A stretch of 64,000 nucleotides of DNA, taken from assembly GCF_000153345.1 (NCBI RefSeq), contig NZ_CH724125.1, positions 1,796,864 through 1,860,863 of the forward strand, read 5' to 3'. The notes beneath the pieces were generated by a model. That model made no database searches. It saw only the letters and a program-made list of their open reading frames with translations, and was not told the DNA's origin. Shown piece after piece: positions 1-6,866 of this stretch. Position 1 is the stretch's first letter. The number at the start of each line of letters is the position of its first letter. A program made the position numbers and the translations under genes. Origin of the DNA: Neptuniibacter caesariensis. Lineage in GTDB: Bacteria; Pseudomonadota; Gammaproteobacteria; Pseudomonadales; Balneatricaceae.

Positions 1-8
1 GCACTGGC

Positions 9-599
9 ATGAAAGACAAGATCCAGCTTATTGTCGGACTCGGTAACCCGGGTGATAAATATGCACAAACTCGTCACAATGCCGGTGCCGAGTTTGTCGA
101 GCAGCTTGCTGCTCGACATCTCGCCCCCCTAAAGCCTGAAAAGAAGTATCACGGGCTGTATTCAAGAGCTCAGATTGGCGGCCAGACCATCCATCTTCTG
201 GTACCGACCACTTTTATGAATCTGAGCGGCCAGGCAGTCGCGGCGCTGGCAAACTTCTACAAAATTCCACCTCAAGAGATTCTCGTCGCTCACGATGAGC
301 TCGATCTTCCTCCCGGCATTGCCAAGTTCAAACAAGGCGGTGGCCATGGTGGACACAACGGTTTACGCGATATCATCAGTAAACTGGGTAACAACAAGAA
401 TTTTTACCGCTTGCGTTTAGGTATTGGCCATCCCGGCCACAGCAGCCAGGTAAGCGGCTTTGTACTCAAGAAAGCCCCCAATAAAGAGCGAGACGCCACA
501 ATGGCCGCTCTGGATGAGGCAGAACGCTATCTTGAGCTCGCTATTTCCGGTGACTGGGGCAAAGCAATGAACCAGTTACATAGTTTTTCAGCTAGCTAG
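9..599 (+). CDS. pth: Peptidyl-tRNA hydrolase
   Basis: This enzyme hydrolyses the ester bond of peptidyl-tRNAs released by stalled or aborted ribosomes and so recycles tRNA in the cytoplasm. The 196-residue length is normal for bacterial Pth. The family signature is visible: [17 protein letters not shown] near residues 10-26, with the catalytic His at 23 and the substrate-binding Asn at 24; Asn71; the [10 protein letters not shown] block at 94-103 with the essential Asp96; and [11 protein letters not shown] at 111-121. The gene is followed after 21 bp by ychF on the same strand, a pairing that is very common in gammaproteobacteria and points to co-transcription. The ATG lies only nine bases into the window, so its ribosome-binding site and the gene before it cannot be judged. 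Confidence 0.97.
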   Translation: MKDKIQLIVGLGNPGDKYAQTRHNAGAEFVEQLAARHLAPLKPEKKYHGLYSRAQIGGQTIHLLVPTTFMNLSGQAVAALANFYKIPPQEILVAHDELDLPPGIAKFKQGGGHGGHNGLRDIISKLGNNKNFYRLRLGIGHPGHSSQVSGFVLKKAPNKERDATMAALDEAERYLELAISGDWGKAMNQLHSFSAS

Positions 600-620
600 A
601 TTAACTCACAGGAACCGATC

Positions 621-1712
621 ATGGGCTTTAAATGCGGTATTGTTGGCCTGCCAAACGTTGGCAAGTCCACTCTTTTCAATGCGTTGACCAAAAATGGTAT
701 TGCAGCAGAAAACTTCCCTTTCTGTACGATTGAACCTAACGCAGGCACCGTCGCTATGCCTGATCCACGCCTGGATAACCTAGCAGCGATTGTAAGCCCT
801 GAACGCGTGGTCCCAACAGCGATGGAATTCGTTGATATTGCGGGCCTTGTAGCTGGCGCTTCCAAAGGTGAAGGTCTGGGCAACAAATTCCTGGCCAATA
901 TCCGCGAAACAGATGCCATTGCTCACGTAGTTCGCTGCTTCGAAGATGATAACGTCATACACGTGGCAAACAAGATTGACCCTCTATCCGATATCGAAAC
1001 GATCAACCTTGAGCTTGCCCTGGCGGATTTAGATTCTGCAGAGAAGCAGCTTCAGCGAATCCAGAAGTTAGCAAAGGGTGGTGATAAAGAAGCCGTAGCG
1101 CAGAAAGCGATGCTTGAGCGCCTGATTCCATACCTGGAAGAAGGTAAGCCTGTTCGCGGCATGGGCCTCAATGACGACGAAATGAAAATCGTTAAAGGTT
1201 TCCATCTACTTACTGTTAAGCCGACCATGTATATCGCAAACGTCGATGAAGATGGTTTTGAAGATAACCCGCACCTGGATCAGGTAAAAGAACTTGCTGC
1301 CTCCGAGAACGCTGGGGTTGTGGTTGTCTGCAACAAACTGGAAGCTGAAATCTCCGAACTAGACGATGAAGAGCGCGATGAGTTTCTTGCGGATCTGGGT
1401 ATGGAAGAACCAGGCCTCGATCGTGTTATTCGTGCGGGCTACGAACTTCTAGGCCTACAAACTTACTTCACAGCAGGAGTTCAGGAAGTTCGCGCATGGA
1501 CGGTAAAAGTCGGCGCAACAGCTCCTCAAGCCGCAGGCGTTATTCACACTGACTTCGAGAAAGGCTTTATTCGTGCTGAAGTTGTGAGCTATGACGACTT
1601 TGTTGAACACAATGGTGAAAACGGCGCGAAAGATGCGGGACGCTGGAGACTGGAAGGTAAAGATTACATCGTTCAGGATGGCGATGTTGTTCACTTCCGC
1701 TTCAATGTGTAA
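621..1712 (+). CDS. ychF: Redox-regulated ribosome-binding ATPase YchF (Obg family)
   Basis: YchF is a universally conserved P-loop protein of the Obg/HflX superfamily that binds ribosomes, prefers ATP to GTP, and affects stress responses and translation. The 363-residue length is standard. The Walker A motif GLPNVGKST lies at residues 9-17, the G3 region is [17 protein letters not shown], and the G4 position reads NKLE rather than NKxD, which is the change linked to ATP preference in this family. A central coiled-coil part and a C-terminal TGS domain follow. An AGGAA Shine-Dalgarno sequence sits before the ATG at 621. It follows pth by 21 bp and is closed by a strong terminator at 1733-1760. 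Confidence 0.97.
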   Translation: MGFKCGIVGLPNVGKSTLFNALTKNGIAAENFPFCTIEPNAGTVAMPDPRLDNLAAIVSPERVVPTAMEFVDIAGLVAGASKGEGLGNKFLANIRETDAIAHVVRCFEDDNVIHVANKIDPLSDIETINLELALADLDSAEKQLQRIQKLAKGGDKEAVAQKAMLERLIPYLEEGKPVRGMGLNDDEMKIVKGFHLLTVKPTMYIANVDEDGFEDNPHLDQVKELAASENAGVVVVCNKLEAEISELDDEERDEFLADLGMEEPGLDRVIRAGYELLGLQTYFTAGVQEVRAWTVKVGATAPQAAGVIHTDFEKGFIRAEVVSYDDFVEHNGENGAKDAGRWRLEGKDYIVQDGDVVHFRFNV

Positions 1713-1732
1713 GCATTTCCTGTATATAAAAT

Positions 1733-1760
1733 AACCGGCTTTCTTGGCCGGTTTTTTTTA
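1733..1760 (+). terminator. Intrinsic terminator after ychF
   Basis: A seven-base stem, AACCGGC (1733-1739) with GCCGGTT (1747-1753), is followed by a run of T. It lies 20 bp after the ychF stop codon and before the tRNA promoter, so it ends the pth-ychF transcript. Confidence 0.85.
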
Positions 1761-1794
1761 TTCAAAAAATAGTAACTTTTCCGCTTTCAACCTA

Positions 1795-1823
1795 TTGACA
1801 GCATTCAAGAAAAAGCGAATAAT
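1795..1823 (+). promoter_or_regulatory. Sigma-70 promoter of the tRNA cluster
   Basis: A perfect -35 box TTGACA (1795-1800) is separated by 17 bp from AATAAT (1818-1823), and the first tRNA starts 19 bp further on. Sequence, spacing and position fit a strong stable-RNA promoter driving the four tRNA genes. Confidence 0.8.
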
Positions 1824-1841
1824 GCGCGCCTCTGAAGCAAA

Positions 1842-1918
1842 GGCAATATAGCTCAGTTGGTTAGAGCATCGCATTCATAATGCGAGGGTCGCAGGTTCGA
1901 GTCCCGCTATTGCCACCA
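1842..1918 (+). tRNA. tRNA-Met (CAT), first copy
   Basis: A complete 77-nt cloverleaf with encoded CCA. The acceptor stem is GGCAATA/TATTGCC, the anticodon stem TCGCA/TGCGA encloses the loop TTCATAA with CAT at 34-36, and the T-arm is GCAGG TTCGAGT CCCGC-like. The fold matches elongator Met rather than initiator. An Ile2 (lysidine) identity with the same anticodon is less likely because the body resembles the E. coli metT/metU tRNAs and sits in a met-gln array. Confidence 0.93.
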
Positions 1919-1933
1919 TGTTTCAGACTCTGC

Positions 1934-2008
1934 TGGGGTATCGCCAAGCGGTAAGGCAACGGGTTTTGATCTCGTCATGCGGAGGTTCGAATCCTCCTAC
2001 CCCAGCCA
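1934..2008 (+). tRNA. tRNA-Gln (TTG)
   Basis: A complete 75-nt tRNA with encoded CCA. The anticodon loop is TTTTGAT with TTG at positions 34-36, and the acceptor stem TGGGGTA pairs with TACCCCA. It lies 15 bp after the first tRNA-Met in a Met-Gln-Met-Gln array like the enterobacterial met-leu-gln operon, but without the leucine tRNA. Confidence 0.93.
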
Positions 2009-2064
2009 TTCTCTTCACTCGAAGAGAACACTATTAAGCATTAGCTCTTCGAGCTAATCTGAGT

Positions 2065-2141
2065 GGCAATATAGCTCAGTTGGTTAGAGCATCGCATTCA
2101 TAATGCGAGGGTCGCAGGTTCGAGTCCCGCTATTGCCACCA
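2065..2141 (+). tRNA. tRNA-Met (CAT), second copy
   Basis: Its 77 bases appear identical to those of the first tRNA-Met, including the CAT anticodon and encoded CCA. The duplicated Met-Gln unit points to a tandem duplication, after which the glutamine anticodons diverged to TTG and CTG. Confidence 0.93.
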
Positions 2142-2162
2142 TGCTTATCTTATTTCTTCTGT

Positions 2163-2237
2163 TGGGGTATCGCCAAGCGGTAAGGCACTGGATTCTGATT
2201 CCAGTATGCGGAGGTTCGAATCCTCCTACCCCAGCCA
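2163..2237 (+). tRNA. tRNA-Gln (CTG)
   Basis: A complete 75-nt tRNA with CCA. The anticodon loop is TTCTGAT with CTG at 34-36. It differs from the TTG glutamine tRNA mainly in the anticodon arm. Its 3' end is copied again 173 bp downstream (see the interrupted fragment at 2302-2417). Confidence 0.93.
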
Positions 2238-2244
2238 CTTAAAA
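2219..2244 (+). repeat. 26-bp direct repeat, copy 1 (3' end of tRNA-Gln)
   Basis: The 26 bases covering the T-arm end, acceptor 3' strand, CCA and following CTTAAAA-like flank of tRNA-Gln(CTG) recur exactly at 2392-2417. Because the copy includes sequence beyond the tRNA, it is a duplicated segment, not independent tRNA conservation. Confidence 0.85.
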
Positions 2245-2301
2245 AGCCTTTATTACCTATTCCGCCGATCTTCACTTAGTTCGCTGTAGGATTAGAACTT
2301 C

Positions 2302-2417
2302 AGAGGTTCGATTAATTGCGCAGCAATTAACGACTAGCAGCGAAGCTGCGCAGCCCTAAGGGAACTTGAGTCGCAACGCGACGCAAGGATCAATCCTCCT
2401 ACCCCAGCCACTTAAAA
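2302..2417 (+). pseudogene. Interrupted tRNA-Gln 3' fragment
   Basis: The segment AGAGGTTCGAT (2302-2312) resembles the 5' side of the tRNA-Gln T-arm, and 2392-2417 is an exact copy of the tRNA-Gln 3' end. The two parts are separated by about 80 bp of hairpin-rich sequence inserted at the T-loop. The D-arm and anticodon arm are not recognisable upstream, so this cannot make a functional tRNA. It is best read as a duplicated tRNA end that was hit by a small element, or as a remnant of integration into the tRNA 3' end. Confidence 0.55.
2312..2391. repeat. Small multi-hairpin palindromic element
   Basis: Three perfect inverted repeats lie in tandem: TTAATTGC-GCA-GCAATTAA (2312-2330), GCAGC-GAA-GCTGC (2337-2349) and GTCGC-AAC-GCGAC (2370-2382). 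It contains no coding frame. Fourteen of its bases (ACTAGCAGCGAAGC, 2333-2346) recur at 50535-50548, just after another tRNA gene. This looks like a REP/MITE-type dispersed repeat; the family is not recognised. Confidence 0.55.
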
Positions 2418-2636
2418 CCACCTCTTTCGCTGCGGCCTTCCGAAGCAACCACTCATTAATTTCCTATTAGATAGTTATCTCACTCAGATCAAAGCAGAAG
2501 ACTACAATTTTTCCTATACTTAAACTCTGACGACTACGCTGACACAGCATAAGAAACCAGTTAGAATTTTCGGTTATATCTTAAGCAGTTACTTTCTCTG
2601 GCTTTCAAGGAATTAGATTTCAGGAGCGCTTCTCGC
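2418..2636. other. Intergenic region upstream of the FimX-like gene
   Basis: AT-rich non-coding sequence. Apart from the Shine-Dalgarno-like CAGGAGCG just before the ATG at 2637, I see no convincing promoter, RNA gene or small reading frame here. Confidence 0.4.
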
Positions 2637-4772
2637 ATGCCCGAAGTATTAGAAATTGATGGAAACGCTCTACTCGAAAAGTATGGCAATGGTCAGAAAC
2701 GGCAGCGCCTGAGAAAAAATGTCCAGCTATTATTTCTAGGCCTCACGGCCGAAGAAACGGCACCACTGATTACGCTTCTACGTACATCACGAATATCCCC
2801 CAGGGGCAAACAGGTCAACTCTGAACAGGAGTTTCTGGACGCATTGAGCGAGCGCTCATGGGATTTAATCCTCTGCACCATAGATCGGGATAAATTCACC
2901 TCAAAACACGCTGTAAGCCACCTTAAGCGTTTAGACAAAGACATTCCCGTTATCCAGATTATCCCAAGCTCTGACAGCCAACTTTTACTCCAAGGATTAA
3001 AAAACCATCTTCAGGCCGTAGTCCCTTTAGATGAGAAAGAGCTTGTATTGATCAGCATTCGCCGCGAACTTGATCATCTGGATTACCGCCGAAGATTACG
3101 CAAAGCTGAAGCGTCGCTAGCGGAAGAGACCAAGCGAAGCCAGCAACTAATGGATAGCTCAAGAAATGCGATAGGTTGTTGCCATGACGGTAAGCTGTCC
3201 TATGTAAACGAGAGCTTTTGTGAACTGTTTGGTATAGAAAATAAAGATAAGGCGCTAGGAAAAAACCTGGCAGAGTTTTTTACTTACGAAGACCGCCATG
3301 AATTCATTGAACAACTTCAGCTAATTGAAAGACAAGAAAGTAATGACTTACTGGTTCAGCTAACCGCACAACGCTCTGACCGTTCCGAATTTGCTGCAAA
3401 CTTGGAATTAGCACCAATAGAAATCAAAGACGCATTGGGTGTAAGAGCTATTTTCCGAGTTGATGAACATAATGTTAGCCACCTATTAAGCGAAGATCTG
3501 GATTTTGTTTCGGGGCTGTTCAATAAAGACCATTTACAGAAACAGCTAGAACAGATCACTCAAAAGGCCCTTCGCGGCGGGCATGACTGCAGTTTAATCT
3601 ACATCGAACTGGACCAGCTGGATCAGATTAAGGCCAAATTTGGCCATGAAGGATCGGACCAGCTTATCAGGGACGTTTCGGCTCTGCTGCAGAAGAAAGT
3701 AAACAAAGCTCACCTGCTAACACATCCAACTGAAAATGCCTTTGTTATCGTCTTTAAAGACCCTAATATTCAAACTGCACAATCCTTTTCAGAAAACCTC
3801 TGTAAAGTAATAGCCAAGAACCGTTCCTCAGCTGCGGGGGTAGAAGTACAGTCAACCTGCTCTATAGGCATCGCTGTTATCAACGATAACACGCCACCTC
3901 CAACTGAGCTGTTACAGAGAGCGACGACAGCCATTGCCAACCTACGTGAAGAGTCTCCGCAAGGTGACGGTGTATTACTACATATTCCAGAATCATTGAG
4001 TAACGAATGTGAAGATGACGAGTTTGAATGCATTCGTAATTCGATAGAGAACAACGAATTTAAACTGCTCTTCCAGCCTATCGTAAACCTCACTGCAGAA
4101 GATCAGACTGCACATCATTATGAAGCCTTACTGCGACTTAAAAATGACGAACAAGGTGAGCTTTCACCAAACGAGTTCATGAGCGCTATAGGTGATTCAG
4201 AAACAGCAATTAAAGTTGATCGTTGGGTAATTGAGCAAGGTTTAAAACACCTAAAACGCTCACTGAATCAAGAACATAAGAACGTACTCTTTATTAATGT
4301 TTCAGCCCACGCTCTGGGCGATAAAAAACTATTAACCTGGCTATCTGGGGTATTGCGGAAGAACAATATCCCTGCTGATCGCCTTGTATTTCAGATTAGC
4401 GAATCTGATATTTCTATATCGCCAAGACAAGCTCAAATCTTCGCTGAAAAGCTCAACAAGATTCATTGCAGAGTCTGTGTAAAACACTTTGGGAGCGTCC
4501 CTAACTATGACAATATGCTGACCAGTATCCACTCAGATTTTGTCAAACTGGATGGATCTTTTATCTCAGATCTTGGTAAAGACCCAGAACAAGATGAACA
4601 GTTCATGAGCATGGCTGCGCAGCTCAAGAGCTTGAACAAGGTCACTATTGCACCAATGGTTGAGCAAACTAAAACAATGGCTCACCTATGGAAAGCAGGT
4701 ATCGACTATGTGCAAGGCTATTATTTACAGCCACCCAGGGAGAAAATGGACTACGATTTCTTCGCCGAGTAA
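2637..4772 (+). CDS. FimX-like REC-PAS-GGDEF-EAL protein with degenerate catalytic sites
   Basis: A 711-residue cytoplasmic protein. In order it has a receiver-like N-terminal domain (about 28-145), a PAS domain (about 165-285), a GGDEF-type domain (about 295-450) and an EAL domain (about 460-711). The GGDEF signature is replaced by TENAF near residue 363, so cyclase activity is unlikely. In the EAL domain the EAL triplet (YEALLRL) is kept, but other metal ligands are lost: QISES replaces EITES, KHFG replaces DDFG, and PMVE replaces EGVE. This points to a c-di-GMP-binding effector rather than a phosphodiesterase. Domain order and degeneracy match Pseudomonas FimX, which controls type IV pilus twitching, but no pilus gene is nearby. 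It is monocistronic and ends at a terminator shared with serB. Confidence 0.85.
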   Translation: MPEVLEIDGNALLEKYGNGQKRQRLRKNVQLLFLGLTAEETAPLITLLRTSRISPRGKQVNSEQEFLDALSERSWDLILCTIDRDKFTSKHAVSHLKRLDKDIPVIQIIPSSDSQLLLQGLKNHLQAVVPLDEKELVLISIRRELDHLDYRRRLRKAEASLAEETKRSQQLMDSSRNAIGCCHDGKLSYVNESFCELFGIENKDKALGKNLAEFFTYEDRHEFIEQLQLIERQESNDLLVQLTAQRSDRSEFAANLELAPIEIKDALGVRAIFRVDEHNVSHLLSEDLDFVSGLFNKDHLQKQLEQITQKALRGGHDCSLIYIELDQLDQIKAKFGHEGSDQLIRDVSALLQKKVNKAHLLTHPTENAFVIVFKDPNIQTAQSFSENLCKVIAKNRSSAAGVEVQSTCSIGIAVINDNTPPPTELLQRATTAIANLREESPQGDGVLLHIPESLSNECEDDEFECIRNSIENNEFKLLFQPIVNLTAEDQTAHHYEALLRLKNDEQGELSPNEFMSAIGDSETAIKVDRWVIEQGLKHLKRSLNQEHKNVLFINVSAHALGDKKLLTWLSGVLRKNNIPADRLVFQISESDISISPRQAQIFAEKLNKIHCRVCVKHFGSVPNYDNMLTSIHSDFVKLDGSFISDLGKDPEQDEQFMSMAAQLKSLNKVTIAPMVEQTKTMAHLWKAGIDYVQGYYLQPPREKMDYDFFAE

Positions 4773-4794
4773 TCCTGTGTTTTCCAGCTTAGAA

Positions 4795-4827
4795 ATAAAA
4801 AGAGCCGCATAAAGCGGCTCTTTTTAT
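4795..4827. terminator. Bidirectional terminator between the FimX-like gene and serB
   Basis: The stem AGAGCCGC (4801-4808)/GCGGCTCT (4814-4821) is flanked by an A-tract on the left and a T-tract on the right, so it can terminate transcription in both directions. It sits exactly between the convergent genes ending at 4772 and 4827. Confidence 0.88.
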
Positions 4828-6044
4828 TAGTTCAGTGTATCCCTGTCTCTGAAACCAATCAGATATAAAATACCGTCCAGACCCAATGTAGAAATAGCCT
4901 GCTCTGCACTTTCACGTACCAGAGGTTTAGCTCGGAAGGCGATACCCAAACCAGCTATTGAAAGCATAGGAAGGTCGTTTGCTCCATCACCGACAGCAAT
5001 CGTCTGCTCAAGGCACACGCCCTCTTTCGCAGCGATTTCACGTAACAACTCAGCTTTACGCTCGCCATTAACAACCGTGCCTTTCACTTCACCGGTTACC
5101 TTGCCGTTTTCATCGATATCCAGATCATTAGCGTAAACATAATCGAAGCCTAGCTTCTTCTGCAGATGCGAAGCAAAGTAATTGAAACCACCTGAAAGTA
5201 TCGCTGTTTTAAAACCCAGTGCTTTAAGATTCGATACCAGCTCTTCAGCACCTTCGGTCATTGGCAGGCGTTCAGCAATTGAATCCAGTACCGATACATC
5301 CAGGCCTTTCAACAGCGCCATACGACGACGGAAGCTCTCATTAAAATCAATTTCACCGCGCATTGCCGCTTCAGTAATCTCAGAGACTTGTTCACCAACG
5401 CCTGCTTCTTTAGCCAGCTCATCGATCACTTCCGCTTCAATAAGCGTTGAGTCCATATCAAACACAACAAGGCGGCGGTTACGGCGGTAGATATCATCCT
5501 TCTGGAATGCAATATCTACATCAAGATCGCTGGCAGCCTTTAGGAACTCAGCTTTTAGCTTTTCAGCATCAGAAGGCGCACCACGCACAGAAAATTCTAC
5601 ACAAGCTTTGGTCTGATCTGATTTTTCATTAAGACTAATACGCCCCGATAGACGATTGATATTATCAATATTCAACCCATGGCTGGCAGCAATATCGGTC
5701 ACGCGAGCAATGTGTCCCGAACTCAGTTTTCGAGATAACAGGGTAATAATATGGCGAGATTTGCCCTGACCTGTCACCCATTGCTCATAATCTCCCTCCT
5801 CTACAGGCTGGAAACGAATGTGCATATTCAGCTCATGAGCTTTGAAAAGGATATCACGCAACAGAGGTGACGATTCAGCGGCCTTTGGAACTTCAATAAG
5901 AATACCCAAAGACAGCGTATTGTGGATAACTGCCTGACCGATATCCAGAATATTGATCTCATACTCGGCAAGAATTGATGTAATAGCAGAAGTTACACCC
6001 GGTTTATCTTCACCGGATATGTTGAGCAGAATAATCTCGTTCAT
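4827..6044 (-). CDS. serB: Phosphoserine phosphatase SerB with two ACT domains
   Basis: This HAD-superfamily enzyme catalyses the last step of serine synthesis, phosphoserine to serine. The 405-residue protein has two N-terminal ACT domains (about 4-80 and 97-180), as in pseudomonad and mycobacterial SerB, followed by the HAD core. The nucleophile motif DMDST is at 196-200 (Asp196), followed by the substrate-pocket stretch EAEVIDELAKEAGVGEQV. The SGGF motif and the late GDGANDLPM motif, which carries the Mg2+-binding aspartates, are present. ACT domains usually bind amino acids, so serine feedback is plausible. It has its own extended -10 promoter at 6080-6088 and lies downstream of the large secretion locus in the same orientation. 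Confidence 0.96.
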   Translation of the reverse strand: MNEIILLNISGEDKPGVTSAITSILAEYEINILDIGQAVIHNTLSLGILIEVPKAAESSPLLRDILFKAHELNMHIRFQPVEEGDYEQWVTGQGKSRHIITLLSRKLSSGHIARVTDIAASHGLNIDNINRLSGRISLNEKSDQTKACVEFSVRGAPSDAEKLKAEFLKAASDLDVDIAFQKDDIYRRNRRLVVFDMDSTLIEAEVIDELAKEAGVGEQVSEITEAAMRGEIDFNESFRRRMALLKGLDVSVLDSIAERLPMTEGAEELVSNLKALGFKTAILSGGFNYFASHLQKKLGFDYVYANDLDIDENGKVTGEVKGTVVNGERKAELLREIAAKEGVCLEQTIAVGDGANDLPMLSIAGLGIAFRAKPLVRESAEQAISTLGLDGILYLIGFRDRDTLN

Positions 6045-6079
6045 TGGACGCTTTCCAAGAGAATCTATAATTGTGCGCG

Positions 6080-6088
6080 ATTATAGCA
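6080..6088 (-). promoter_or_regulatory. Extended -10 promoter for serB
   Basis: On the minus strand the sequence TGCTATAAT, an extended -10 element, lies about 36 bp before the serB start codon. No good -35 box is seen, as is common for extended -10 promoters. It would let serB be expressed independently of the upstream operon. Confidence 0.55.
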
Positions 6089-6113
6089 AAGGCAGATTAC
6101 AGGGCCTATTTAA

Positions 6114-6857
6114 TCATTCAGATACAGGTGCGAATTCAATACGACATTTTAACCCGGCAGGTAATTGCTGATCTTTGTTCGGTACCTCAACCCGAATAGC
6201 AAAGGTTCCACTGGCCGCATCAATCAAAGGATCAACCCGATGGACCTTACCTTCATAAGGTTTATTAAATCGACCTTCAGGGAAGAGCGTCACCCCCATA
6301 CCCTTCTCAACTTGACCATAGTACTGAGCGCGCATAACCACTTCAGCCTGCAACGGATCCAGTGAAACAATCTTGATAAAAGGCTCATCGTCTACCAGTT
6401 CACCAGGATCTAGAAAACGTTCAACAACAACACCTGATATAGGGCTCTTCGTCTCCCGCTGCTTAAGGCGAACATAGGCTTCACTCGCCGTCAGTTCGGC
6501 TAAACGCTGCTCAGTTAACATCTCATCCCGTTCGTGGTCTGAAAGTAAGCCTTTTTTATACAGTACTTCATTACGCTTAACTTTACGTTTAGCAAATTCT
6601 ACACGCGCTCTAGAGGTTGCCAGCGCAGCTCGCTCTACTTTAGAACTTAGCGACATAACCACCTGTCCCTTTTTTACCTGATCGCCTCGTCCAAGACTTA
6701 GCTTACTGATAACTCCAGCGACCTCACTGCTCAGCTCAATCTCCTTGCTGGGCTCAAGCAAACAACTTAGCTGCCCTTCATTTAAGAATTCCGTCTCAGC
6801 ATAGGCGGTTGCACTGGTAGCGATCAAAGTAACTAGAAAGGTAAATAAAAATCTCAT
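6114..6857 (-). CDS. Small periplasmic HlyD/RND-type adaptor protein
   Basis: A 247-residue periplasmic adaptor (membrane fusion protein). Residues 1-20 form a signal peptide ending in an AYA-type cleavage site. A barrel-sandwich (lipoyl-like) half-motif follows, with VISKLSLGRGDQVKKGQVV near 48-66, then a short helical hairpin (about 70-125), the second lipoyl half (ETKSPISGVVVERFLDPGEL) and a beta-barrel that ends at the C-terminus. It lacks the membrane-proximal domain of most RND adaptors and has no membrane anchor. It is the last gene of the locus, 9 bp after the SecA-like gene, and probably joins the two larger adaptors and the TolC-like channel across the periplasm. The substrate is inferred from context only. 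Confidence 0.85.
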   Translation of the reverse strand: MRFLFTFLVTLIATSATAYAETEFLNEGQLSCLLEPSKEIELSSEVAGVISKLSLGRGDQVKKGQVVMSLSSKVERAALATSRARVEFAKRKVKRNEVLYKKGLLSDHERDEMLTEQRLAELTASEAYVRLKQRETKSPISGVVVERFLDPGELVDDEPFIKIVSLDPLQAEVVMRAQYYGQVEKGMGVTLFPEGRFNKPYEGKVHRVDPLIDAASGTFAIRVEVPNKDQQLPAGLKCRIEFAPVSE

Positions 6858-6866
6858 ATAGAACGC

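Noticed and set aside
2219-2417. Attachment sites of an intact prophage or genomic island
   Set aside because: The direct repeats are only 173 bp apart and enclose no integrase or other gene.
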